Source: CAZVRZ01 sp964629965
GTDB lineage: Bacteria > Chloroflexota > Anaerolineae > Anaerolineales > UBA4823
Assembly (NCBI GenBank): GCA_964629965.1
Contig: CAZVRZ010000131.1
Coordinates: forward strand, 1-14,907
Length of the DNA stretch: 14,907 nucleotides
Direction: 5' to 3'
In this document: positions 1 through 7,361 of the stretch, in pieces
Layout: every line of letters begins with the position of its first letter
Position numbering within the stretch: position 1 is the first letter of the stretch
Notes under the pieces: generated by a model
The model's input: only the letters and a program-made list of their open reading frames with translations
The model's database searches: none
Told to the model about the DNA's origin: nothing
Position numbers and translations under genes: made by a program

Positions 1-70
1 TCCCTTCCTTTTGCATAGGCTTTTGCCGCTCATTTCCCATATACAGAATTGCTGCATATTAACAAAACTC

Positions 71-101
71 TTACTAACCGGGTAGTAAACTCTGGTACAA
101 T
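71..101 (+). promoter_or_regulatory. putative clpC promoter with palindromic operator candidate
   Basis: TACAAT at 96-101 is preceded by TGG, giving an extended -10 element, and would start transcription near 108. The -35 is poor: TTACTA at 71-76 with a 19-bp spacer. TTACTAACCGGGTAGTAA at 71-88 is an 18-bp near-perfect palindrome (16 of 18 positions symmetric) covering the -35 area, which is where a repressor or activator could bind. It is neither a CIRCE (HrcA) nor a CtsR heptad-repeat site by eye. Bases 1-70 show no gene that I can support. Confidence 0.4.
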
Positions 102-187
102 CCAATTGAAGTTCCATAACACCTTCCAGGTTTTCGTGAGTGGTTGGTGATGGATATAACCGCGTAGTTGGCGGTAGGAGGAATGCC

Positions 188-2698
188 ATGTCTGGCATGG
201 ATCGTTTTACCCAACGTGCACGCAGGGTGCTTAGCCTGGCGCATCAAGAGGCTGAGCGTATGCGACACAACTATATTGGTACAGAACACCTGCTCCTGGG
301 CCTGATCCGGGAAGAGGGTGGCATTGCTGGGCGTGTTTTACGCGAACTTGGCCTGGATATTAACCGCGTGCAGGAAATTGTGGAACGCCTGGTAGGATTG
401 GGAGATTCTAGCGGCGGCAGGTTGGATCTATCTCCAGGCACCGAACAGGTTTTGGAATTAGCTGTGGATGAGGCCCGCACTTTGGGGCATCAATACATCG
501 GTACTGAACACATTTTGTTAGGACTGGTGCGCCAAGACGAGGGAATTGCTTTGGATGTGCTGCGCAAGTTGGGTGTCACACCAGAGCAGATTCGCCGCCA
601 GACGCGCCGTTTGTTGCAAGAAGGTGGCACGGCAAAACGTAATCCTGCTCCCTCTATTCCAGAACCGCCCAAGGTTGCACAAGGTGAACAAAAGGGCCAA
701 AAGACTCCCATGGTGGATCAGTTGGCGACAGAACTGACAACCCTGGCGGAAGAGGGCAAGTTGGATCCAGTGATTGGACGGCAGATGGAGATCGAACGCG
801 TGATCCAAATCCTTGCTCGCCGTACGAAAAATAACCCGGCATTGATTGGTGAGCCAGGCGTTGGCAAAACAGCAATTGTCGAAGGCTTGGCGCAACGAAT
901 TATCGAGGGGGATGTGCCGGCGCCGCTGCTGAACAAACGTTTGCTGCAATTGGATGTGGGTTCGCTGGTAGCGGGCACCATGTATCGCGGCCAATTTGAG
1001 GAACGTCTCAAGCGTGTGATCGATGAATTAAAGGCCTCTGGCGCCATCTTGTTCATCGATGAAGTGCACATGCTGGTTGGGGCGGGAGCGGCTGGTTCCT
1101 CTGTGGATGCTGCCAATATCCTCAAGCCGGCTCTCTCACGAGGAGAACTCCAGGTCATTGGGGCTACCACTCTAGATGAGTATCGTAAGCATATCGAAAG
1201 CGATGCGGCCTTAGAACGGCGTTTTCAACCGATCCAGGTCGATGAGCCGAATGTCGACGAAACCCTCGAGATTTTGCGGGGAATTCGCTCTGCTTATGAA
1301 GATCACCATCGCCTGACGATTTCTGATGAGGCCTTAGATGCGGCCGTGCGCCTCTCTTCTCGATATGTGACAGAGCGCTTTTTACCGGACAAAGCGATTG
1401 ACTTGATTGATGAATCATCTTCACGAGTGCGCATGTACAAGAGTCCGATGGCGAAGGCAGCCAAAGAACTGACCAAGAAGCTCAAAACGATGCGCCAGGA
1501 TCATGCCCTGGCTGTTGAAGAAACTCGCCAGGATGATGCTCAAGATCTATTGGAGCACATTGAAGATGCTGAGAAAGAACTTGACCGGTTGCGCAATAGT
1601 TGGGACCGGGCCAACAGCCCGGTGGTCACCGCTGAAGATATTGCCGAGGTCGTTGCGATGTGGACCGGGGTGCCAGTCATGCAGCTTGCGCAGGAAGAAT
1701 CACAGCGCCTGCTGCAGATGGAAAGCGAGCTACACAAGCATATTATTGGTCAGGACGAAGCGATTAATGCGATCTCAAAAGCTGTCCGCCGGGCGCGAGC
1801 CGGTTTGAAAGATCCTCGCCGGCCGATTGGTTCCTTTATGTTCTTGGGGCCCACCGGTGTGGGCAAGACAGAATTGACCAAGGCTCTGGCGCGGTTTATG
1901 TTTGGCAGCGAAGATGCCCTGATCCAGCTAGATATGTCTGAATTCATGGAACGCCACACCGTTAGCCGCCTGGTTGGCGCTCCTCCGGGCTACGTTGGCT
2001 TTGAAGAAGCAGGGCAGCTCACAGAGGCACTACGTCGCCGTCCTTATTCTATCGTGGTGTTCGATGAAGTAGAAAAGGCGCATCCCGAGGCCCACAACAT
2101 GCTTCTGCAGATCATGGAAGAAGGGCATTTGTCAGATGCTCGTGGCCGCAAGGTGGATTTCCGTAACGCCATTGTGGTCATGACCTCTAATGTCGGTGCT
2201 GAAATGATCAAGCGTCAAACCGGCTTGGGCTTCTCTGTTAAGCGCGACGAAGAGTTGGAAGAGCGTTTGGCATACGATGATATGCGTAAGAAGTTGATGG
2301 AATCGCTCAAGCGCGTTTTTCGGCCTGAGTTTATCAACCGCCTGGACGCCATGATTGTCTTCCGAGCATTGAGCCTGGCAGATATTCAGAATATTGTCGA
2401 GATCGAGTTGAATAAGGTGTCCGAACGACTGGTTGAGCATCAAGTGACGCTAACGGCTACGCCTGACGCGTTGGCCACATTAGCTGATATGGGCTTTGAC
2501 CCGGAAATGGGTGCTCGACCTTTGAAACGGGTAATCCAGCAAAAGGTTGAAGATACGCTATCCGATGCTCTTTTAACCGGTAAATTCAAGAATGGCGACA
2601 ATGTCATCGTGGACGTACGAGATGGCGAAGTAGAGCTGCTGCGTGCTGAAGAAGCGCAAGAACTTTCCTCGCCCGCCGAGCCGATGATGGCACCCTAG
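188..2698 (+). CDS. clpC: ATP-dependent Clp protease ATP-binding subunit ClpC
   Basis: AAA+ unfoldase of the Hsp100/ClpC family. It is expected to feed unfolded proteins to a ClpP peptidase in the cytoplasm. The 836-residue product has the full family layout. The Clp N-terminal double repeat covers about residues 5-145 (two matching segments, GIAGRVLRELG and GIALDVLRKLG). The first AAA+ domain has Walker A GEPGVGKTA at 221-229. A middle coiled-coil/UVR-type segment lies at about 415-480. The second AAA+ domain has Walker A GPTGVGKTE at 554-562, and a ClpB-D2-like C-terminal domain closes the protein. The start at 188 is chosen because AGGAGG at 176-181 sits 6 nt upstream and the protein then begins MSGMDRFTQRAR, as expected; an earlier in-frame start at 140 lacks this. 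No ctsR, mcsA or mcsB is next to it. radA follows after 3 nt, so the two are co-transcribed. Confidence 0.97.
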   Translation: MSGMDRFTQRARRVLSLAHQEAERMRHNYIGTEHLLLGLIREEGGIAGRVLRELGLDINRVQEIVERLVGLGDSSGGRLDLSPGTEQVLELAVDEARTLGHQYIGTEHILLGLVRQDEGIALDVLRKLGVTPEQIRRQTRRLLQEGGTAKRNPAPSIPEPPKVAQGEQKGQKTPMVDQLATELTTLAEEGKLDPVIGRQMEIERVIQILARRTKNNPALIGEPGVGKTAIVEGLAQRIIEGDVPAPLLNKRLLQLDVGSLVAGTMYRGQFEERLKRVIDELKASGAILFIDEVHMLVGAGAAGSSVDAANILKPALSRGELQVIGATTLDEYRKHIESDAALERRFQPIQVDEPNVDETLEILRGIRSAYEDHHRLTISDEALDAAVRLSSRYVTERFLPDKAIDLIDESSSRVRMYKSPMAKAAKELTKKLKTMRQDHALAVEETRQDDAQDLLEHIEDAEKELDRLRNSWDRANSPVVTAEDIAEVVAMWTGVPVMQLAQEESQRLLQMESELHKHIIGQDEAINAISKAVRRARAGLKDPRRPIGSFMFLGPTGVGKTELTKALARFMFGSEDALIQLDMSEFMERHTVSRLVGAPPGYVGFEEAGQLTEALRRRPYSIVVFDEVEKAHPEAHNMLLQIMEEGHLSDARGRKVDFRNAIVVMTSNVGAEMIKRQTGLGFSVKRDEELEERLAYDDMRKKLMESLKRVFRPEFINRLDAMIVFRALSLADIQNIVEIELNKVSERLVEHQVTLTATPDALATLADMGFDPEMGARPLKRVIQQKVEDTLSDALLTGKFKNGDNVIVDVRDGEVELLRAEEAQELSSPAEPMMAP

Positions 2699-2701
2699 GC
2701 T

Positions 2702-4123
2702 ATGTCCAAGACGCGTACCCAATTCGTTTGTCAACAATGCGGGCGAACGGTAGTGCGCCCAATGGGTCGCTGCCCACAGTGCGGCGGTTGGAATACTATG
2801 GTGGAAGAGGTGGTGAGCCAACCAGCTCCGGGTCGTTCAGGTAGTGGGCGAGGCCTGACGGGAGCCTCTTCGCCGCGCCGCTTGGTTGAAATCGAGATTG
2901 AAGGCGAAGAGCGCTGGCCGCTTTCGATTGGCGAGTTCGCTCGTGTTTTGGGCGGCGGGGTTGTACCGGGCTCCATCGTATTGATTGGCGGCGATCCGGG
3001 GATTGGAAAATCTACTCTGCTGCTCCAGGTGGCGCTGGAGATGGCGCGCCAGGGCAAGATATTGTATGTCTCTGGGGAAGAATCGGAGCGTCAGATCAAG
3101 ATGCGCGCCCTGCGCTTACAGCGACAAGGAGATGCTGCAGAGGATGCGCCGCAAATGCCCGAAGACCTCTTCCTGGTGACTGAAACCAACCTTAATGTAA
3201 TCCTGGGGCATATTGAGGAAGTGCAACCATCCTTGTTGATCCTCGACTCTGTTCAGACCACCTATATCCCTGAGTTGCAGTCAACTGCCGGTACGGTTAC
3301 CCAGGTGCGCGAATGTGCTTCTCGGCTGCGCGAGCTGGCTAAGAGTTCTGGCGTGGCTGTGTTCCTGATCGGGCATGTCACTAAGGAAGGTGTGATTGCC
3401 GGGCCGCGTGTGTTGGAACATATCGTGGATACGGTGCTTTACCTGGAAGGCGATCGTTTCCAATCTTATCGGCTGCTACGTTGCGTTAAGAACCGTTTCG
3501 GGGCAACGTCCGAAGTGGGTGTGTTTGAGATGCGCGAGCGTGGCCTGGTAGAGATCACAAATCCTTCTGAAGCCTTCCTGGCAGAACGCATGATCAACGC
3601 CCCCGGCTCGGCGATTGCTGTAACGATGGAGGGTACTCGCCCTCTCTTGGTAGAGATTCAAGGGCTGACCAGTCCCACTGCGTTTGGCAATCCACGCCGG
3701 ACGCCGAATGGCCTGGATATAAACCGTTTGTTGCTGCTGACAGCAGTGTTGACGCGCCGGGTGGGTGTGCGCCTGGGTGAACAGGATGTATTCGTGAACG
3801 TGGTTGGCGGTATTCGCATCACAGAGCCGGCTGCGGATCTGGCGGCTGCCGTGGCGATCGCTTCCTCTATGCGTGACCAGCCTGTGCGAGCAGATACGGC
3901 CTTGATCGGTGAAGTGGGCCTGTCTGGCGAGCTGCGCATGGTAAGCCAGATGCCTGCTCGCCTTAGGGAGGCAGCCAAATTGGGATTCAAAGCTGCCATT
4001 GTGCCCCGCCGCCTGCGGCGCGGTGAGCCTTGGCCCGATGAGATTGAAGTGCACGAAGCGCGTTCTCTGCGAGATGCTTTGGAGCGTGCCCTGGTGGGCG
4101 AAAAGCCGCGCCAGAACGAGTGA
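2702..4123 (+). CDS. radA: DNA repair protein RadA
   Basis: RadA (Sms) is a RecA-like ATPase that promotes branch migration of recombination intermediates. The 473-residue product shows the whole family signature. A C4 zinc finger has Cys10, Cys13, Cys24 and Cys27. The RecA-like core has Walker A GDPGIGKS at 97-104 and Walker B around LLILDS at 178-183. The RadA-specific KNRFG motif is at 263-267, and a Lon-protease-like C-terminal domain covers about 290-460. The start lies 3 nt after the clpC stop with no strong Shine-Dalgarno sequence, which points to translational coupling. The clpC-radA pairing also occurs in Firmicutes ctsR-type operons, so the order is conventional. Confidence 0.97.
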   Translation: MSKTRTQFVCQQCGRTVVRPMGRCPQCGGWNTMVEEVVSQPAPGRSGSGRGLTGASSPRRLVEIEIEGEERWPLSIGEFARVLGGGVVPGSIVLIGGDPGIGKSTLLLQVALEMARQGKILYVSGEESERQIKMRALRLQRQGDAAEDAPQMPEDLFLVTETNLNVILGHIEEVQPSLLILDSVQTTYIPELQSTAGTVTQVRECASRLRELAKSSGVAVFLIGHVTKEGVIAGPRVLEHIVDTVLYLEGDRFQSYRLLRCVKNRFGATSEVGVFEMRERGLVEITNPSEAFLAERMINAPGSAIAVTMEGTRPLLVEIQGLTSPTAFGNPRRTPNGLDINRLLLLTAVLTRRVGVRLGEQDVFVNVVGGIRITEPAADLAAAVAIASSMRDQPVRADTALIGEVGLSGELRMVSQMPARLREAAKLGFKAAIVPRRLRRGEPWPDEIEVHEARSLRDALERALVGEKPRQNE

Positions 4124-4151
4124 TTCCTCTGGCGCCTTAGCATTTGCTGCG

Positions 4152-5108
4152 ATGGCTGATTCTCTTCAACCTTCATTTTGTATCGGTTCTGTTCCTGTTT
4201 ATGGCGACTTGATCCTGTCGCCCATGGATGGCTATTCTGATTTGCCATTTCGTTCGATCTGCCGCGAATTGGGTTCGGCAATGAGCTATACCGAATTTAT
4301 TAATGCGATTGATATCGTCTATCGTCACCCTCACGTGCAGGAAAAGATGGCTTATTTGCCACAGGAACAGCCTGTTGTTTTCCAGCTATTTGATAACAAT
4401 CCTGAGCGTATGCTGCAAGCGGCGATCAAACTGCGCTCGTATAACCCGGCAGTACTGGATATCAACCTGGGTTGCTCGGCGCGTTCGGTCTCTGGGCGCG
4501 GCGCGGGAGCCGGCTTACTGCGTACACCCCTCAAGATAGCCCACATCTTTAGCCAATTGACCCGTGAGCTGGATATCCCGGTGACGGCTAAGATACGCCT
4601 GGGTTGGGACGATCAATCTCGCAACTACTTGTTGGTTGCGCGCATCATCGAGGATAATGGTGGTGCAATGATCGCAGTGCATGGGCGCACACGCCAGCAG
4701 CGCTACACTGGGCAGGCGGATTGGAATGCCATTGCCGAGATCCGGCAGGCTGTCCATGTGCCAGTAATCGCCAACGGTGATGTGCGCAGCGTGGCTGATA
4801 TCGATAGGATCAAAGCACACACGAACTGCCAGGCCGTGATGATTGGCCGTGCCGCTCTGGAGAATCCATGGATTTTTTCTCGACTCAATCGAGACCAGGC
4901 GTCGTTAGCCCAGGTGCGCCAAACTGTATTTGCTCACCTGGAACGCAGCCTCGAATTTTATGGTCCCCAGCGCGGGCTAGTATTGTTCCGCAAGTATGTT
5001 GTTCGCTATCTACGCCCTTATTCTATCGCGCTGGAAGATCGTCAGCGCTTATTGACCTGCGAGCACCTTGATGTTTTTCGATCATTGCTGTCCGATCTAT
5101 TGGTTTAA
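4152..5108 (+). CDS. dus: tRNA-dihydrouridine synthase family protein
   Basis: Flavin-dependent enzyme of the Dus family, which reduces uridine to dihydrouridine in the tRNA D-loop or variable region. The 318-residue TIM-barrel protein carries SPMDGYSDLPFR near the N-terminus, the active-site segment NLGCS with the catalytic Cys108, GRGAGAGLL, VTAKIRLGWDD, the AVHGRTRQQRYTG block, ANGDV and the phosphate-binding MIGRAALENPW. The start at 4152 (MADSLQPS) is preferred because the longer frame from 3999 would lie inside radA. No clear ribosome binding site precedes it, so the exact start is uncertain. It follows radA by 28 nt and is probably in the same transcript. The usual GCPxxKV active-site motif here reads GCSARSV. 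The Dus subgroup cannot be settled by eye. Confidence 0.92.
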   Translation: MADSLQPSFCIGSVPVYGDLILSPMDGYSDLPFRSICRELGSAMSYTEFINAIDIVYRHPHVQEKMAYLPQEQPVVFQLFDNNPERMLQAAIKLRSYNPAVLDINLGCSARSVSGRGAGAGLLRTPLKIAHIFSQLTRELDIPVTAKIRLGWDDQSRNYLLVARIIEDNGGAMIAVHGRTRQQRYTGQADWNAIAEIRQAVHVPVIANGDVRSVADIDRIKAHTNCQAVMIGRAALENPWIFSRLNRDQASLAQVRQTVFAHLERSLEFYGPQRGLVLFRKYVVRYLRPYSIALEDRQRLLTCEHLDVFRSLLSDLLV

Positions 5109-5142
5109 CAGGTGATTGCCGGGCACAATTGGGCGTGCGCGG

Positions 5143-5148
5143 TATAAT
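5143..5148 (+). promoter_or_regulatory. -10 element before the DUF6391-like gene
   Basis: A perfect TATAAT lies 34 nt after the dus stop and 18 nt before the next start codon, giving a very short leader. No good -35 is at the right distance: TTGCCG at 5116-5121 has a 21-bp spacer. An internal promoter that partly uncouples this gene and holA from clpC-radA-dus is plausible but unproven. Confidence 0.35.
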
Positions 5149-5166
5149 CCTGTGATTGGAGATACC

Positions 5167-5700
5167 ATGTTCGCTCAAATACAACATTCTTTGTCTCGTT
5201 TTCTGGAAATTCCTGCGGTCTCGCGTCTTCGCCGTAATCATGGTTTGGAGCATGCCACCTTGCATGTTCTCAGCGAGCGTTATCCGAACCTGCCTATGGG
5301 TGGACAATCTTCCACCAGCGGCTTTCGCTTACTGGGCAATCTTTCCACCGAAGCGGTATACGAAGGTGTGCAGGAAGCGTTGCGTCGTCTGCAGACCGGG
5401 CAACATACCCTGGCAGTCCATCCGAACTGTGGAACGAATTATGTAACTGCCGGCTCGCTGGCGGGTGTGGCTGGAGCGGTTGCAATGATGGGTGCAGGAA
5501 AGCGTTTGAGAAATAAGCTCGAACGTTTGCCCTTGGCAGCCGCATTTGCGACTGCGGCGTTGATCTTTGCCCAACCGGTTGCGCGGCAGCTCCAGGCAAA
5601 GGTAACTACTTCAGGATATCCTGGCAAACTGGAAGTGGTCGAAATTCGCCGTATCCAGCGTAGCAGTATCATAATTCACCAGGTGATCACACGAGGATAA
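5167..5700 (+). CDS. DUF6391-like protein, unknown function, two hydrophobic segments
   Basis: This 177-residue protein has no known function. The segment NHGLEHATLHVL (24-35), the GGQSSTSGF stretch and AVHPNCGTN (83-91) match what I recall of the DUF6391 family found in Chloroflexota and cyanobacteria; the family name is from memory. H25-x-x-E28-H29 has the pattern of a metal site, and His85 and Cys88 of HPNCGT could add ligands. Two hydrophobic stretches at about 94-110 and 121-138 suggest a short membrane hairpin or membrane association near the C-terminus. The ATG at 5167 is preferred to an upstream in-frame start at 5116 because GGAG at 5158-5161 is well placed. holA starts 1 nt after its stop, so translation of the two is coupled. 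Confidence 0.8.
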   Translation: MFAQIQHSLSRFLEIPAVSRLRRNHGLEHATLHVLSERYPNLPMGGQSSTSGFRLLGNLSTEAVYEGVQEALRRLQTGQHTLAVHPNCGTNYVTAGSLAGVAGAVAMMGAGKRLRNKLERLPLAAAFATAALIFAQPVARQLQAKVTTSGYPGKLEVVEIRRIQRSSIIIHQVITRG

Positions 5701-5701
5701 C

Positions 5702-6700
5702 GTGGCTGAAACTTCCGTCCATGTACACCTGGTATTTGGCGACGATCAATTTGCGATTGATGAGTTTATTACCCGCCTGATCGGTGCAATGGGCGATCCA
5801 ACCCTGGTAGAGATGAATACCACTCGCCTGGATGGACGCAATACCACCCTGGATGCGTTTCTTGGGGCGATCAGTGCCGTACCATTCCTGGCACCGCACA
5901 GGTTGGTGATCTTGAATTCGCCTATTCAAATGGTGAAGTCACAGCCGCAAAAAGAGCGCTTCAAGGAAATGATAGGGAAAATCCCTGATACCAGCGCGTT
6001 GGTACTGGTTGAGCGGCAGATGCTGACCGAGGATCGCGAGCGTGCTAAAAATAAGCAGCATTGGCTGGAAAAATGGGCTGCAGACACACACGAACATGTG
6101 GAGGCCAAATGCTTTCGCCTGCCTCACGGTGCAGAATTGGCGCGTTGGATCCAGGCACGCGCCAAAGCCAGCGGAGGTCAATTCACACCTCAGGCTGCCA
6201 ACGCACTGGCAGAGCTTGTTGGTGTAGAGCCGCGTATCTTAGATCAAGAAATTACCAAGATATTGACGTATGTGAACTTCTCTCGACCGGTCGAGATCGA
6301 TGATGTGCAGCACTTGACCCCTTCGATGGCGCGAGTGCAAGATTTCGCCTTGGTGAATGCTCTGCGCACTCGCAACGGCAAGCAGGCTTTGAGTGTCTTG
6401 CGCCGAGAGTTGGTGGAAAAAGACGCAATCCCCATCTTTCAGGGGATTGTGTATCAGTTTCGCCTGCTCCTGCAGACGCGAGAGATATTGGATCATGGTG
6501 GGCGGGAAGAAGATGTGTTGCGCCAGCTAAAAACACACCCTTATGTGGCGAAAATGGCGGTCGAACAGGCGCGTGCCTTTACCATGCCGGCGTTGGAGAA
6601 GATTTACCATCGTTTGCTGGACGTTGACACAGCCATTAAAACGGGTGGCATGGATGGCGACCTGGCGCTGGAAGTGCTGGTCATAGAGCTTACGCAGTAG
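5702..6700 (+). CDS. holA: DNA polymerase III subunit delta
   Basis: The delta subunit of the clamp loader opens the sliding clamp during replication. The 332-residue product has the family's usual length. It begins with the typical HLVFGDDQFAIDEFI segment (compare the family pattern Y/H-L-hydrophobic-G-x-D/E-x-F), continues with an AAA+-like fold without a functional Walker A, and ends with an all-helical collar region (about 215-332). The identification rests on the N-terminal pattern, the overall architecture and the length rather than on a catalytic motif. GTG at 5702 is the start: GAGG at 5693-5696 is 5 nt upstream and the preceding gene ends at 5700. The last 11 nt overlap the 3' end of the convergent small gene, and no terminator is visible between them. 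Confidence 0.88.
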   Translation: MAETSVHVHLVFGDDQFAIDEFITRLIGAMGDPTLVEMNTTRLDGRNTTLDAFLGAISAVPFLAPHRLVILNSPIQMVKSQPQKERFKEMIGKIPDTSALVLVERQMLTEDRERAKNKQHWLEKWAADTHEHVEAKCFRLPHGAELARWIQARAKASGGQFTPQAANALAELVGVEPRILDQEITKILTYVNFSRPVEIDDVQHLTPSMARVQDFALVNALRTRNGKQALSVLRRELVEKDAIPIFQGIVYQFRLLLQTREILDHGGREEDVLRQLKTHPYVAKMAVEQARAFTMPALEKIYHRLLDVDTAIKTGGMDGDLALEVLVIELTQ

Positions 6701-6935
6701 TGCTGCTGTTGTTGGCATTGATGCCCAGCCAGAAGTGATTGGGAAGCACAGTGCGAGTAGTACGAACTTCTACACCCGGTGTAGCCGGCGTAGGCGTTGC
6801 CAGCATGCTCGGATGCACAAAACACAGGTTGGGCGAACTGCCGTATTTTTGCTGGTAATACTCACAGGCGCGCCGGATCTTGGTTGTTAGATCCACCTTG
6901 TTATCATTATCGAACCATAGCATTCCAATATTCAT
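6690..6935 (-). CDS. small protein of unknown function under a LexA-type box
   Basis: An 81-residue protein beginning MNIGMLWFDNDNKVDL. I do not recognise a named family, but the N-terminal two thirds look structured. There is a short strand MNIGMLWFDND, an amphipathic helix with basic and aromatic residues (KIRRACEYYQQKYG, 19-32), then PNLCFVHPSML, followed by a Thr/Pro-rich linker and a polar tail. The start at 6935 is preferred over the in-frame ATG at 6944: AGGA (minus strand, 6948-6945) is 9 nt from the first and directly abuts the second. It has its own good promoter containing a GAAC-N4-GTTC palindrome, so it is predicted to be induced by DNA damage. The 3' end overlaps holA by 11 nt in convergent orientation. 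The Asp-rich start and HPS motif give no firm function. Confidence 0.75.
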   Translation of the reverse strand: MNIGMLWFDNDNKVDLTTKIRRACEYYQQKYGSSPNLCFVHPSMLATPTPATPGVEVRTTRTVLPNHFWLGINANNSSTTA

Positions 6936-6958
6936 AGGCGACATTCCTTTCTAAATAT

Positions 6959-6987
6959 ATGATATCAGAACATTTGTTCTATGTCAA
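6959..6987 (-). promoter_or_regulatory. promoter of the small minus-strand gene
   Basis: Read on the minus strand, TTGACA (6987-6982) and TATCAT (6964-6959) are separated by exactly 17 bp. The -35 is a consensus match and the -10 matches 5 of 6. Transcription would begin near 6952, leaving a leader of under 20 nt before the start codon at 6935. The spacer holds the LexA-type palindrome. Confidence 0.75.
6967..6980. promoter_or_regulatory. LexA-type (SOS) operator
   Basis: AGAACATTTGTTCT is a perfect palindrome around ATTT and matches the GAAC-N4-GTTC core of Bacillus-type LexA (DinR) boxes. It lies wholly inside the 17-bp spacer of the minus-strand promoter, where a bound repressor would block RNA polymerase. 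It ends 22 bp before the -35 of the divergent trp promoter, so the trp operon is less likely to be its target. That the host LexA uses this motif is an inference. Confidence 0.7.
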
Positions 6988-7008
6988 GAATTTTTTTGCT
7001 TCTTGACA
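6982..7008. repeat. 9-bp inverted repeat holding both divergent -35 elements
   Basis: TGTCAAGAA (6982-6990) and TTCTTGACA (7000-7008) are exact reverse complements separated by 9 nt containing a run of seven T. Each arm includes the TTGACA of one of the two divergent promoters. This may be simple symmetry of two consensus -35 boxes with similar upstream bases, or a shared binding site. Confidence 0.6.
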
Positions 7009-7030
7009 AATCCCGGCCTTTTCGTATAAT
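7003..7030 (+). promoter_or_regulatory. trp operon promoter
   Basis: TTGACA (7003-7008) and TATAAT (7025-7030) are both full consensus matches with a 16-bp spacer, predicting a start near 7037. This is the strongest promoter in the window. It drives a leader of about 390 nt into trpE. No TrpR-like operator is evident, and control appears to act on the leader RNA. Confidence 0.85.
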
Positions 7031-7285
7031 TCGGGCAACTTAATATACAAAAACTGTGAAGAGGACGAGTAAACACTGAATCGACAGTTCAGAGAGCAGG
7101 ATACGGTGTGAGCCTGCCTGTACGCTGGTGTTGAATGGACCTCTGAGTTGTTGGGTGAAAAGTGATGAACTGAGTATCCCTAACCGGAGTTGCCACCGTT
7201 ATCAGGGTAAAGGGTATAATCTCTATTTGTTGCAGAGACGTATCCGGCGGAAAATCCGCAAATGAGTGAGGCTGGTCTCTTCCTT

Positions 7286-7313
7286 CCCGTCGCATCACCG
7301 GCGGGATTTTTTT
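7286..7313 (+). terminator. intrinsic terminator inside the T-box leader
   Basis: CCCGTCG (7286-7292) pairs with CGGCGGG (7299-7305) over seven positions with one G-U pair and a 6-nt loop. An A and seven T follow (7307-7313). It lies about 30 nt before the T-box motif, where Stem III of T-box leaders normally sits, but it has all the marks of a terminator. An upstream CGGCGG (7245-7250) can pair with its 5' arm and might prevent it forming. Confidence 0.6.
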
Positions 7314-7361
7314 ATCCAGTGCAGATGGACCTTTCAGCCTAACCAGGGTGGCACCACGGGC

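Noticed and set aside
518..994. Long minus-strand frame opposite clpC (158 codons), and similar antisense frames opposite radA, trpE and trpB
   Set aside because: These are shadows of well-supported genes. They have no recognisable protein features or ribosome binding sites.
3658..4281. Minus-strand frame of 207 codons across the radA-dus junction
   Set aside because: Composition is Arg/Ser/Thr/Pro-rich, as expected for antisense frames, and both plus-strand genes are certain.
7190..7220. TTGCCA and TATAAT within the leader as a second trp promoter
   Set aside because: The spacer is 19 bp and the sequence lies inside conserved T-box structure. The upstream promoter at 7003-7030 is far better.
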